Of a stretch of DNA of 37,763 nt, positions 8,306 through 16,144 are shown in pieces. The notes beneath the pieces were generated by a model. It had not been told where the DNA came from. It searched no databases and saw only the letters and a program-made list of their open reading frames with translations. Within the stretch, counting starts at the first letter, position 1. The number at the start of each line of letters is the position of its first letter. Source of the DNA: an uncultured Actinomycetes bacterium. Lineage in GTDB: Bacteria > Actinomycetota > Acidimicrobiia > Acidimicrobiales > SZUA-35. The stretch is taken from contig CADEDH010000002.1 of assembly GCA_902826025.1 (NCBI GenBank), positions 207,544-245,306 on the forward strand, read 5' to 3'. The position numbers and the translations under genes were made by a program.

Positions 8306-9469
8306 GTGAAGGCGCTCCAGTTCAGCCGTAAGGAGGCCCGCTACGCGGCGGCCGCCGTGTCGTCGCGGCTGCGGCCGGGCAGCGGGGCCAAGGTCGGCCC
8401 CCTCGATCTGGTCGACGTCGACCCGCCCGATGTGCCCGGCCCCGGGTGGGAGCGGGTCGCGCCACTGTTGGCCGGCATCTGCGGATCCGATCTGGCCACG
8501 GTGGAGGGCCGCTCGGCCCGCTACTTCGAACCCTGGGTCTCGTTCCCCTTCGTTCCCGGCCATGAGGTCGTGGGCCGCCTGGCCGACGGTAGCCGGGTGG
8601 TGGTGGAGCCGGTGCTGGGCCACGAGGCCCGCGGCTTCGAGCCGCCGTTCCCCGGCGCCAGCCCGGGCGACGGCGACGACTACCGACATCTGGTGGCCGG
8701 CCCCCTCGAGCCCGGCATCCAGATCGGCTACTGCTGCTCCACCGGCGGCGGCTGGTCGGGTGGGCTGGTGGCCCACCGGTCCCAGATCCACCCGGTGGCC
8801 GACGACGTCTCGGACGAGACGGCGGTGATGATCGAGCCCACCGCGGTGGGCGTCCACGCCGCCCTGAAGGCCCGGGTACGGCCGGGTTCCACGGTGGTGG
8901 TGCTGGGGTCAGGCACGATGGGCCTGGTCACGATCGCCGCCCTCCGCCACCTCACGGAGGCGGCCACGATCATCGCCAGCGCCAAGTACCCCGAGCAGTC
9001 GGCCCTGGCCCGCAAGCTCGGGGCCGACACCGTGGTGGAGCCGAAGGAGCTGGCGCGGGCCGTGCGCCGGGCCACCGGCAGCTATGTGATCGGCGGCGAT
9101 CTGTCGGCCGGGGCAGACGTGGTGATCGACGCCGTGGGGTCCGAGGCCTCGGTGGACGAGGCCATCGGTATCACCCGGCCCCGGGGCCGGGTGGTCCTGG
9201 TGGGCATGCCGGGCCGGGTGTCGGTGGATCTGACGGCCCTCTGGCACCGGGAGACCGAGCTGGTGGGGGCGTACACCTACGGCACCGAGACCATGCCCGA
9301 CGGCACCACGCGCCGCACGTTCGACCTCGCCGCCGAGCTGGCGGCCCGGGCCGACCTGGGGGCCCTGGTGTCGGCCACCTACCCCCTCGACCGCTACCAG
9401 GACGCGCTGGCCCATGCGGCCACGGCCGGGCCCCGGGGTGCCGTCAAGATCTGCTTCGACATGCGCTGA
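8306..9469 (+). CDS. Zinc-type medium-chain dehydrogenase, no structural-zinc lobe
   Basis: 387-residue MDR-family alcohol/polyol dehydrogenase-like protein. The catalytic zinc ligands are visible as Cys in AGICGSDL and His-Glu in PGHEVVG. The Rossmann motif is GSGTMG in VVVLGSGTMGLVTI. After the second strand (TIIASAKYPEQ) there is Ser/Lys instead of the usual Asp/Glu, which would favour NADP(H) over NAD(H). The four-cysteine structural zinc loop is absent; that region holds GYCCSTGGGWSGG. The substrate is unknown. It sits directly before mftA, separated by a hairpin, so it may be a client or a bystander of mycofactocin. The GTG start is supported by the leaderless -10 box. A tail of the BLUF operon remains possible. 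Confidence 0.85.
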   Translation: MKALQFSRKEARYAAAAVSSRLRPGSGAKVGPLDLVDVDPPDVPGPGWERVAPLLAGICGSDLATVEGRSARYFEPWVSFPFVPGHEVVGRLADGSRVVVEPVLGHEARGFEPPFPGASPGDGDDYRHLVAGPLEPGIQIGYCCSTGGGWSGGLVAHRSQIHPVADDVSDETAVMIEPTAVGVHAALKARVRPGSTVVVLGSGTMGLVTIAALRHLTEAATIIASAKYPEQSALARKLGADTVVEPKELARAVRRATGSYVIGGDLSAGADVVIDAVGSEASVDEAIGITRPRGRVVLVGMPGRVSVDLTALWHRETELVGAYTYGTETMPDGTTRRTFDLAAELAARADLGALVSATYPLDRYQDALAHAATAGPRGAVKICFDMR

Positions 9470-9470
9470 T

Positions 9471-9489
9471 GGGCGCCCTTCGGGCGCCC
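9471..9489 (+). terminator. 8-bp GC hairpin after the dehydrogenase
   Basis: GGGCGCCC-TTC-GGGCGCCC starts two bases after the TGA of the dehydrogenase. It is a perfect 8-bp stem with a 3-nt loop but no U-tract. It probably ends the dehydrogenase transcript before the mftA promoter, and its TTC-loop design matches the hairpins at both ends of the window. Confidence 0.6.
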
Positions 9490-9517
9490 CGGATCTGCGC
9501 CGGGTGACATCAGGCAC

Positions 9518-9523
9518 TAGGCT
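9518..9523 (+). promoter_or_regulatory. -10 box of the mftABC operon
   Basis: TAGGCT predicts +1 near 9530, giving a 28-nt leader that contains the AGGAGG site before mftA. In contrast to the neighbouring leaderless genes, this operon has a conventional translated leader. No clear -35 box is seen, and no operator palindrome for an MftR-type repressor was recognised. Confidence 0.45.
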
Positions 9524-9544
9524 GACGGATCACAACCAGACCGT

Positions 9545-9550
9545 AGGAGG
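9545..9550 (+). promoter_or_regulatory. Ribosome binding site of mftA
   Basis: A perfect AGGAGG lies 7 bases before the GTG at 9558. It decides the start of this very short gene, since the open frame runs upstream to 9414 through the dehydrogenase gene. Confidence 0.75.
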
Positions 9551-9557
9551 CACGTCC

Positions 9558-9695
9558 GTGAACAGCCCGGCCACCCTCGAAATCACCGATACCGCCGTAC
9601 TCGACCGCGAGCTGCTGCTCGACGACGAGGAACTGCTGGAAGACGAGCTACTGGTCGAGGAGATCTCGATCGATGGCATGTGCGGTGTCTACTGA
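9558..9695 (+). CDS. mftA: Mycofactocin precursor peptide MftA
   Basis: 45-residue ribosomal precursor of the redox cofactor mycofactocin. It ends in the family signature IDGMCGVY, whose last two residues (Val44-Tyr45) become the cofactor core. In the known pathway MftC, helped by MftB, oxidatively decarboxylates the Tyr and crosslinks it to Val; MftE then cuts off the core, MftD deaminates it and MftF adds glucose units. The leader is very acidic (LLDDEELLEDELLVEE), as expected for recognition by MftB/MftC. The GTG at 9558 is fixed by AGGAGG. The 3' end overlaps the proposed mftB start by 23 bases. Confidence 0.95.
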   Translation: MNSPATLEITDTAVLDRELLLDDEELLEDELLVEEISIDGMCGVY

Positions 9696-10011
9696 GCCGC
9701 CCGGCGCCGCTCAGTCCCACCCCGCACGCAGACCCCAGACATCGCCCGTCCTGGCTGAGCGGCTGCGGCTCCACCCCCGGGTGGCGCTGCGCCCCGAGCC
9801 ATTCGGCGCGCTGGCCTACCACTACGGCAACCGCCGGTTGAACTTTCTCCGCTCCCCCGACCTGGTGCGCCTGGTCGACGATCTCGGCAACCATCCAACC
9901 GTCGAGGCGGCCCTCGTGGCCTGCGACATCGACCCGAGCCGGTGGCCTTCCTTCACCCGGGCCCTGGCGTCGTTGGCCGCCTCCGACTTCCTCGAAACCG
10001 TGGAGCCATGA
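9673..10011 (+). CDS. mftB: Mycofactocin chaperone MftB
   Basis: Up to 112 residues; a PqqD-like RiPP recognition protein that binds the MftA leader and presents it to MftC. The conserved part begins near VLAERLRLHPRVALRPE and continues with FGALAYHYGNRRLNFLRSP and a C-terminal helical ALASLAASDFLE segment. Identity follows both from this pattern and from its place between mftA and mftC. The N-terminus is uncertain: ATG 9673 lies inside mftA and GTG 9685 is an alternative; the first 25 or so residues look unstructured. Its stop overlaps the mftC ATG (ATGA), so the two are translationally coupled. Confidence 0.92.
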   Translation: MACAVSTEPPGAAQSHPARRPQTSPVLAERLRLHPRVALRPEPFGALAYHYGNRRLNFLRSPDLVRLVDDLGNHPTVEAALVACDIDPSRWPSFTRALASLAASDFLETVEP

Positions 10012-11159
10012 CAACACGAACCGCCGGCGGCCCTAAGGGCGAGACCCTGACCGATGAGCTGAAGCGGGGCCTCGACGCCCCCATCTGCCTCACCTGGGAG
10101 CTCACCTATGCCTGCAACCTGGCCTGCGTCCACTGCCTGAGTTCGTCGGGCCGGCGCGATCCCAACGAGCTGTCGACCGCCGAAGTGTTCGGCCTGATCG
10201 ACCAGTTCGCCGCCATGCAGGTGTTCTACGTCAACATCGGCGGCGGCGAGCCCATGATTCGGCCCGACTTCTACGACCTGATCGATCACGCCACGTCCTC
10301 GGGCGTCGGTGTGAAGTTCTCCACCAACGGCTCCCGCATCGACGCCTCCGGGGCCCGCCGCCTGGCCGCCATGGACTACACCGACATCCAGATCTCGATC
10401 GACGGGGCCGACGCCGCCACCAACGACGCGGTGCGGGGCGAGGGCTCGTTCGCCACGGCCACGGCGGCCATGGACCACCTGGCCGAAGCGGGGTTCGGGC
10501 CGTTCAAGATCAGCGTGGTCATGACCCGCCAGAACATCCCGCAACTCGACGCCTTCGAGGCCCTGGCCAACCGGTACGGGGCCGAGCTGCGCCTCACCCG
10601 CCTCCGCCCGGCCGGCCGGGGGGCCGACTCCTGGCACGAGCTGCACCCGCAGCCGGCACAGCAGGTGGACCTGTACAACTGGCTGATCGAGCGGCCCCAC
10701 GTGCTCACGGGAGACTCGTTCTTCCACCTCAACGCCCTGGGCGACCAGAACCTGCCCGGCCTCAACCTGTGCGGGGCGGGCCGGGTGGTGTGCCTCATCG
10801 ATCCCGTAGGCGATGTCTACGCCTGCCCCTTCGTGCTGCACGACGAGTTCAAGGCGGGCAGCGTGCGCGACCCCGGTGGGTTCGCCGCCGTGTGGCGCAC
10901 GTCGGACCTGTTCCGCTCGCTCCGGGAGCCCCAGTCGGCCGGCGCCTGCGCCTCCTGCGGCCAGTTCGATGCCTGCCAGGGGGGCTGCATGGCGGCCAAG
11001 TTCTTCACCGGCCTCCCCCTCGACGGCCCCGACCCGGAGTGCGTGACCGGCCACGGCGAGGCCGCCCTGGCCGGGGTGTCGGCCGGGGCCCGGCCCGAGC
11101 CCACACTCAACCACTCAAAGCCGTCGCCCGTCGCCTTCATCACCAAGCCCCGGCGCTGA
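10008..11159 (+). CDS. mftC: Mycofactocin radical SAM maturase MftC
   Basis: 383-residue radical SAM/SPASM enzyme. The SAM-binding cluster is Cys36/40/43 (CNLACVHC), followed by the GGE-type motif IGGGEPMIRPDF. The C-terminal SPASM region carries GLNLCGAGRVVC, YACPF and CASCGQFDACQGGC (about 314-327), then DPECV. In the known pathway it uses SAM twice on MftA, first for decarboxylation of the terminal Tyr and then for Val-Tyr crosslinking. The ATG at 10008 overlaps the mftB stop. An upstream extension of the frame to 9942 lies inside mftB and is not needed. Confidence 0.95.
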   Translation: MTTRTAGGPKGETLTDELKRGLDAPICLTWELTYACNLACVHCLSSSGRRDPNELSTAEVFGLIDQFAAMQVFYVNIGGGEPMIRPDFYDLIDHATSSGVGVKFSTNGSRIDASGARRLAAMDYTDIQISIDGADAATNDAVRGEGSFATATAAMDHLAEAGFGPFKISVVMTRQNIPQLDAFEALANRYGAELRLTRLRPAGRGADSWHELHPQPAQQVDLYNWLIERPHVLTGDSFFHLNALGDQNLPGLNLCGAGRVVCLIDPVGDVYACPFVLHDEFKAGSVRDPGGFAAVWRTSDLFRSLREPQSAGACASCGQFDACQGGCMAAKFFTGLPLDGPDPECVTGHGEAALAGVSAGARPEPTLNHSKPSPVAFITKPRR

Positions 11160-11187
11160 GCCCCGGCCTTACTTATCCCACCGGCCG

Positions 11188-11913
11188 ATGACGTCCGATC
11201 CCCAGCCCGAACCCAACCCCGAGACCGCCCTGGTCACGGTGGAGCGACGAGGTCCGGTGGGGGTGGTCCACCTCGACGATGGCCGGGCCAACGCCCTGGG
11301 CCCGCCGATGCTGGCGGCCATCGAGGCCGCCTTCGACGAGATCGAGGCCGACCCCGAGCTGGGGGCCATCGTGGTGGTGGGCCGGCCGGGCCGGTTCAGC
11401 GCCGGCTTCGACCTGAACCTGATCCGCTCGGGAGACGGCGGGGCGGTCAAAGCCATGGTGCGCCGGGGCGGCGACCTGGTGATGCGCTGCTACGGCCCCG
11501 GCCTACCGGTGGTGGCCGCCTGCACCGGCCACGCCTTGGCCGCCGGCGCCCTGCTCCTGCTCGGCTGCGACGTGCGGGTGGGCCCCGACACCACCGGCCC
11601 CGAGGCCCCGAAGATCGGGCTCAACGAGGTGGCCATCGGGCTCACCCTGCCTCCGTGGGCCCTGGCCATCGCCAAGGAGCGCCTCAATCCCCTCCACGCC
11701 CAGCGGGCCGTGGTGAACGGGCATCTGGCCGATGGTCCGGCGGCGGTGGCGATGGGGTACCTCGACCTGGCCGTGTCACCGGGAGACGTGGTGGAACGGG
11801 CCGTCTACGAGGCCACGGTGCTCGCCGCACTCGACCGTGACGCCTACGCCGCCACCGTGACGGCTTTCCGGGGGCCGGTGCTCGAGGCCATGGACCGCCG
11901 CAGCGGCTCATGA
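11188..11913 (+). CDS. Crotonase-fold protein lacking one catalytic Glu
   Basis: 241-residue enoyl-CoA hydratase/isomerase-family protein. Visible family features are VGVVHLDDGRANALGPPML, the oxyanion-hole segment GRFSAGFDLNLI, and PVVAACTGHALAAGALLLLGCD. In rat mitochondrial hydratase the matching region reads GGGCELAMMCD and supplies Glu144; here a small or hydrophobic residue occupies that place. The second position (Glu164) appears kept in IGLNEVAIGL. Simple hydration is therefore doubtful; isomerase, hydrolase or CoA-binding roles are possible. It begins 28 bp after mftC, and its stop overlaps the start of the next gene (ATGA), so it belongs to the mft operon. Confidence 0.85.
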   Translation: MTSDPQPEPNPETALVTVERRGPVGVVHLDDGRANALGPPMLAAIEAAFDEIEADPELGAIVVVGRPGRFSAGFDLNLIRSGDGGAVKAMVRRGGDLVMRCYGPGLPVVAACTGHALAAGALLLLGCDVRVGPDTTGPEAPKIGLNEVAIGLTLPPWALAIAKERLNPLHAQRAVVNGHLADGPAAVAMGYLDLAVSPGDVVERAVYEATVLAALDRDAYAATVTAFRGPVLEAMDRRSGS

Positions 11914-13949
11914 ACCTGCTGAGCCCGCTGGCGCTGCGCCACCACACGGCCCGGTGCCGCGTGCTGTTCGGGCCTCACGAGACGAACCTGGGCGACGGGC
12001 GGGCCTTCTCCAGCCGCCACGTGGCCTACTACCGGGCCCGGGCCGAGGGCGGCGCCGGGATCGTCGTCACCGAGGAGGCCTCGGTCCACCCCACCGATTG
12101 GCCCTACGAGCGTTGCCCCGACGCCGAGGAGGCCGGCCCGGGCTGGGCCGCCATCGCTGCCGCCTGCCGCCCCACCGGGGCCCTGGTGGTGGGGGCGCTG
12201 GGCCACAGCGGAGGCCAGGGCAGCTCGGCCTACTCCCAGCGGGAGCTGTGGTCTCCCTCCGACGAGCCCGAGGTCAACAGCCGCGAGGTCCCGAAGGTCA
12301 TGGAAGGGGCCGACATCGACGCCGTGGTGGCCGGCTTCGGCCGGGCCGCCGCCACCGCCGCCGCCGCCGGCCTCGACGGGGTGGAGGTCAACGCCGGCCA
12401 GCACAGCCTGATCCGCCAGTTCCTGTCGGGCCTCACGAACCGCCGGGGCGACGCCTACGGGGCCGATCGGGCCCGCCTGGCCCGCGAGGTGCTCACCGCC
12501 GTGCGGGCCGCTCTCGGCCCCGACCCCCTGCTCGGGCTGCGCCTGAGCTGCGACGAGCTGGCCCCGTGGGCCGGACTCACCCCCGAGCTGGCAGCCGATG
12601 TGGCCCGGGAGCTGGCCCCCCTGGTCGACTACCTGGTGGTGGTGCGGGGCTCGATCTTCACCGTGGCCGAGACCCGCCCCACCGGCCACCACGGTGCCGG
12701 GTTCAACCTGGAGCTGGCGGGTGTGATCCGCCAGGCGGTGGACGGCGCGGTGCCCGTGGTGGCCCAGGGCTCGATCGTGGACGCCGACCAGGCCGACGAA
12801 GCCTTGGCCGCCGGCCGCTGCGACGCGGTGGAGATGACCCGGGCCCAGATCGCCGACTCCGCCCTGGTGGCCAAGCTCCGGCGCCGGGAGAGCCCCCGTC
12901 CCTGTGTGCTGTGCAACCAGTGGTGCCGGGTGCGGGACAACCGGAACCCGATCGTGAGCTGCATCGCCGATCCCCGGGCCGGGCATGAGACCACCGACCC
13001 GGCGGAGGCGGCCGAGAAGGTACCGACCCCTCACCCAGCCGCCGGCCGTCCCCTGACCCCGTCGCCCCCCGGCGATCCGCAGCGGCCGCCACTGCTGGTG
13101 GTGGGAGGGGGACCGGCCGGGCTGGAAGCGGCCCGGGTGGCGGCCCGGCTCGGCCTGCCGGTCACCCTCTGGGAGGCGGCGGCCGACGTGGGGGGCATGG
13201 CCCGTCTGGCGGCCCGGGCCCCGGGGCACCACCGATTCGCCCGGCTGGTGGAGTGGCTGGCCGAGGACGCCACGGCCCACGGGGCGGAGCTGGTGACCGG
13301 CCGGGCCGCCACCGACGCCGATCTGGCCGCCTGGCCCGGGCCCGTGATCCTGGCCCCGGGAGGCCGCCCGGCACCGCCGGGGTTCGAGGTGGAAGCGGGA
13401 GCGGTGGTGCTGACTCCCGAAGCGGTGTTGGCCGCCGACGATGCCGGCCGGGCCGAGCTGGTGCCGGAGTCGGTGGTGATCTGGGACCCGTTGGGAGGGC
13501 CCATCGGCGTGGGGGTGGCCGAGACCCTGGCCTGGACCGGTCGGCGTATCACGTACTGCACACCCGACCCGATCGTGGGCACCCTGCTGTCGCTCACCGG
13601 CGATCTGCCGGGGGCCAACGTCAGGCTCCAGCAGGCCGGAATCGCCATCGAGCGCCGGGTGGTGCTGCGCCGGGCCGCCGCCGGCACGGTCACCGTCGAG
13701 CACCGCTTCAGCGCCGAGCGCACCGAGCTGGAGGCCGGTGCCGTGATCGACTGCGGCCACCGGATCCCGGCCGACGGGTTGGGGGCCGGGCAGTACGAGG
13801 TCCACGGCGGCCGGGTGGTGCTGGTGGGTGATGCCGTGGCCCCCCGCACGGTGGGCGACGCCATCCGGGAGGGCCGGCAGGCCGCCCTGGCCCTGGCCCC
13901 GGCCGGTCTGGCCCTGGCCGCAATGGCCGCCGGCGGGGGGTCGTCGTGA
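11910..13949 (+). CDS. FadH/OYE-family flavoenzyme 1 of the mycofactocin locus
   Basis: 679 residues in the architecture of 2,4-dienoyl-CoA reductase: an OYE TIM barrel (about 1-325), a 4Fe-4S site (CVLCNQWC near 331, with a further Cys in IVSCIADP) and a FAD/NAD(P) domain (VVGGGPAGLEAARVA near 395). E. coli FadH uses Tyr166 and His252. The aligned segment here is VNAGQHSLIRQFL, with Ser166 at the Tyr position, and the segment around His252 has no matching His. The cofactor path is kept while the acid/base pair is lost. FadH/OYE pairs are a known companion of mycofactocin genes. It is coupled by 4-bp overlaps to the crotonase and to the second OYE gene. Confidence 0.88.
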   Translation: MNLLSPLALRHHTARCRVLFGPHETNLGDGRAFSSRHVAYYRARAEGGAGIVVTEEASVHPTDWPYERCPDAEEAGPGWAAIAAACRPTGALVVGALGHSGGQGSSAYSQRELWSPSDEPEVNSREVPKVMEGADIDAVVAGFGRAAATAAAAGLDGVEVNAGQHSLIRQFLSGLTNRRGDAYGADRARLAREVLTAVRAALGPDPLLGLRLSCDELAPWAGLTPELAADVARELAPLVDYLVVVRGSIFTVAETRPTGHHGAGFNLELAGVIRQAVDGAVPVVAQGSIVDADQADEALAAGRCDAVEMTRAQIADSALVAKLRRRESPRPCVLCNQWCRVRDNRNPIVSCIADPRAGHETTDPAEAAEKVPTPHPAAGRPLTPSPPGDPQRPPLLVVGGGPAGLEAARVAARLGLPVTLWEAAADVGGMARLAARAPGHHRFARLVEWLAEDATAHGAELVTGRAATDADLAAWPGPVILAPGGRPAPPGFEVEAGAVVLTPEAVLAADDAGRAELVPESVVIWDPLGGPIGVGVAETLAWTGRRITYCTPDPIVGTLLSLTGDLPGANVRLQQAGIAIERRVVLRRAAAGTVTVEHRFSAERTELEAGAVIDCGHRIPADGLGAGQYEVHGGRVVLVGDAVAPRTVGDAIREGRQAALALAPAGLALAAMAAGGGSS

Positions 13950-16129
13950 GCGCCGGGGGCCGCTACCGCTACCTGTTCAGCCCGCTCCAGGTCGGTTCGC
14001 GGACCTTGGCCAACCGGATCGTGTTCAGCGCCCACCTCACGAACTACGCCACCCAGGGTGGCCTGCCGTCGGCCCAGCACGCCGCCTACTACGAGGCCCG
14101 GGCGGCCGGCGGGGCGGGGCTGATCATCACCGAGGAGCATTCGGTCCACCCCACCGACTGGCCGTACGAGAAGATGATCCACGCCTTCCGGCCCGATGTG
14201 GTCGAGGGGTACCGGCGGATCACCGCCGCCGTCCACCGTCACGGAGTGCCGATCCTGGCCCAGATCAACCACAACGGGGGCCAGGCCTCGTCGATGTACA
14301 CCCGACGGCCGCTGTGGGCCCCGTCGCCGGTGCCCGATCCCCTGTTCCGGGAGGTGCCCAAGGCCGTCGACCAGCACGAGATCGACGAGATCGTCCGGTC
14401 CTACGCCACCGTGGCCGCCCGCTGCGTCGAGGGCGGGTTCGACGGGGTGGAGCTCCAGTGCTCCCATTCCTCCATCGTGCGGGGCTTCCTGTCGCCCGCC
14501 ACCAACCATCGCACCGACGGCTACGGCGGCAGCCTGGCCAACCGGGCCCGGGTGCTGCACGAGATCGTGGCCGCCGTGCGTCATGCCCTGGGCCCAGCCC
14601 CCGTGCTCGGGGTGCGGCTGTGCGGCGACGAGCTGATCGAGGGCGGCACCACCATCGACGAGGCAGTGGCCCTGGCCCGAGCCATCGAGGAACGGGGTGG
14701 GGTCGACTACATCAACACCTCCATCGGGGTGGCCACGGCCTCGCTCCACATGATCGAGGCGTCGATGCACGTGCCCCCGGGGTACGCCACGTTCATCCCG
14801 TCGGCCATCCGGGCGGCGGTGCGGCTGCCGGTAGTGGGTGTGGGCCGGTTCAAGGACCCCCTGCAGGCCGAACGGGCGCTGGCTGAAGGTCACGCCGACC
14901 TGATCGGGGTGGTGCGGGGTCAGATCGCCGACCCCGACTTCGCGGTGAAAGCCCGGGCCGGGCGCGCCGAGGACATCCGGCTGTGCCTGTCGTGCAACCA
15001 GGAGTGCGTTGGTCGGATGGGCCTCAACCGGTGGCTGGGCTGCATCGAGAATCCCGACACGGGCCGGGAGGCGGCGCCGGTGGGTCCGCCCCGAAGCCGA
15101 GCGGCGTTGACCCTGGCCACCGGAGCCCAGAACACGGCGGCCGATGCCACCGCGGCGGCACCGAACGGCAGGAACGCCAACGGACACGGCGCGCCAGCCG
15201 TTCCCCACCTCGTGGTAGCCGGCGGGGGGCCGGCCGGTCTGCAGGCGGCGGTGAGCGGGGCCCAGCGCGGTTGGCGGGTGACGTTGCTGGAGCGCCAGAG
15301 CCAGCTCGGAGGCCAGGTGCGGTTGGCCGCCACCGTGCCCAACCGGGCCGAGCTGGGCGACCTGGTGCGCAACCTGGCCGGGGAGGCCCGCCGGCTGGGG
15401 GTCGACATCCACCTCGACACCGACGCCTCGGCCGAACGGGTGGAGATGCTGGCCCCCGACGCCGTGGTGGTGGCCACCGGGGCCGTGCCCCAGCGCCCGT
15501 GGTGGGCGCCCCCGCCCGACGGCGGCGGCGAGCGGATCTGCGACGTGGTCGACGTGCTCACCGGGGCCGCCTCCCCCACCGGCTCGGTGGTCGTGATCGA
15601 CGACATCGGCTTCCACCACGCCACCTCGGTGGCCGAGTTGCTGGCCGACCGGGGCTGCCAGGTGGAGATCGTCACCAAGTCGATGGTGGTGGGCCAGGAT
15701 CTGGGCATCACGCTCGACATGGAGGGCTGGTGGTTCCGGGCCTCGGCCAAGGGCATCGTGCAGACCATCGACCGGGTGGCCATGGGCTATGACGCCGGCA
15801 CGCTCACTCTGCTCCACCACCCGACGGGAGCCGACGATTCGCGCTCCCCCGACTGGGTGGTGCTGGCCGTGCCCCCCCGCCCCGCCGACGAGCTCTACCT
15901 GGCCCTGGCCGAGCGGGCCGCTGCCGTCGGTTCGGGCAACCCCGAGTGGCTGCTCCGCCGGATCGGCGACTGCCTCGCCCCCCGCCGGGCCCACGCCGCC
16001 GTGGTGGAGGGCCAGCGGGCGGTCGACGAGATCGCCCGTGCTCTCACCGCCTCGCCTCCCCGAACTCTGGCGCTGGGTACCGTTTCGGCGCCGGCCACGT
16101 CAGAGATCGCGGCCGGGGCGGCCCGATGA
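13946..16129 (+). CDS. FadH/OYE-family flavoenzyme 2 of the mycofactocin locus
   Basis: 727-residue paralogue of the preceding gene, from a GTG overlapping its stop (GTGA). The order is the same: OYE barrel with NRIVFSAHLTNYA and INHNGGQASSMYTR, FeS site CLSCNQEC near residue 346 with a fourth Cys in WLGCIENP, then a FAD domain (VVAGGGPAGLQAAVSGA near 422) and an NAD(P) domain (VVVIDDIGFHHA). FadH Tyr166 aligns with Ser176 in CSHSSIVRGFL, and the His252 region reads SIGVATASLHM without the His. A low-complexity Ala/Asn linker (about 380-415) separates the FeS site from the flavin domain. It probably passes electrons between a reduced cofactor and the ETF encoded just downstream. Confidence 0.88.
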   Translation: MSAGGRYRYLFSPLQVGSRTLANRIVFSAHLTNYATQGGLPSAQHAAYYEARAAGGAGLIITEEHSVHPTDWPYEKMIHAFRPDVVEGYRRITAAVHRHGVPILAQINHNGGQASSMYTRRPLWAPSPVPDPLFREVPKAVDQHEIDEIVRSYATVAARCVEGGFDGVELQCSHSSIVRGFLSPATNHRTDGYGGSLANRARVLHEIVAAVRHALGPAPVLGVRLCGDELIEGGTTIDEAVALARAIEERGGVDYINTSIGVATASLHMIEASMHVPPGYATFIPSAIRAAVRLPVVGVGRFKDPLQAERALAEGHADLIGVVRGQIADPDFAVKARAGRAEDIRLCLSCNQECVGRMGLNRWLGCIENPDTGREAAPVGPPRSRAALTLATGAQNTAADATAAAPNGRNANGHGAPAVPHLVVAGGGPAGLQAAVSGAQRGWRVTLLERQSQLGGQVRLAATVPNRAELGDLVRNLAGEARRLGVDIHLDTDASAERVEMLAPDAVVVATGAVPQRPWWAPPPDGGGERICDVVDVLTGAASPTGSVVVIDDIGFHHATSVAELLADRGCQVEIVTKSMVVGQDLGITLDMEGWWFRASAKGIVQTIDRVAMGYDAGTLTLLHHPTGADDSRSPDWVVLAVPPRPADELYLALAERAAAVGSGNPEWLLRRIGDCLAPRRAHAAVVEGQRAVDEIARALTASPPRTLALGTVSAPATSEIAAGAAR

Positions 16130-16144
16130 CCTCGATCTCTGACG
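16098..16144 (+). promoter_or_regulatory. Inverted repeat enclosing the ETF alpha start codon
   Basis: CGTCAGAGATCG (16098-16109) and CGATCTCTGACG (16133-16144) are perfectly complementary 12-base arms with a 23-nt loop that holds the ATG at 16126. In mRNA this would put the ETF alpha start in a hairpin loop and pair part of the end of the OYE2 coding region. It could tune translation or be a protein-binding palindrome. A partial third arm, GTCAGAG, occurs shortly downstream near 16171. Confidence 0.5.

Noticed and set aside
9490..9557. Riboswitch or operator upstream of mftA
   Set aside because: The predicted leader is only 28 nt, too short for an aptamer, and no convincing palindrome for a repressor is visible.
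13031..15994. 987-residue minus-strand open frame opposite the OYE genes
   Set aside because: It is a GC-rich shadow frame: low-complexity Gly/Arg/His/Pro composition, no family features, and the plus-strand genes are clearly real.
16098..16144. Inverted repeat as transposon ends
   Set aside because: The arms are only 23 bp apart inside coding DNA and there is no transposase or target duplication.
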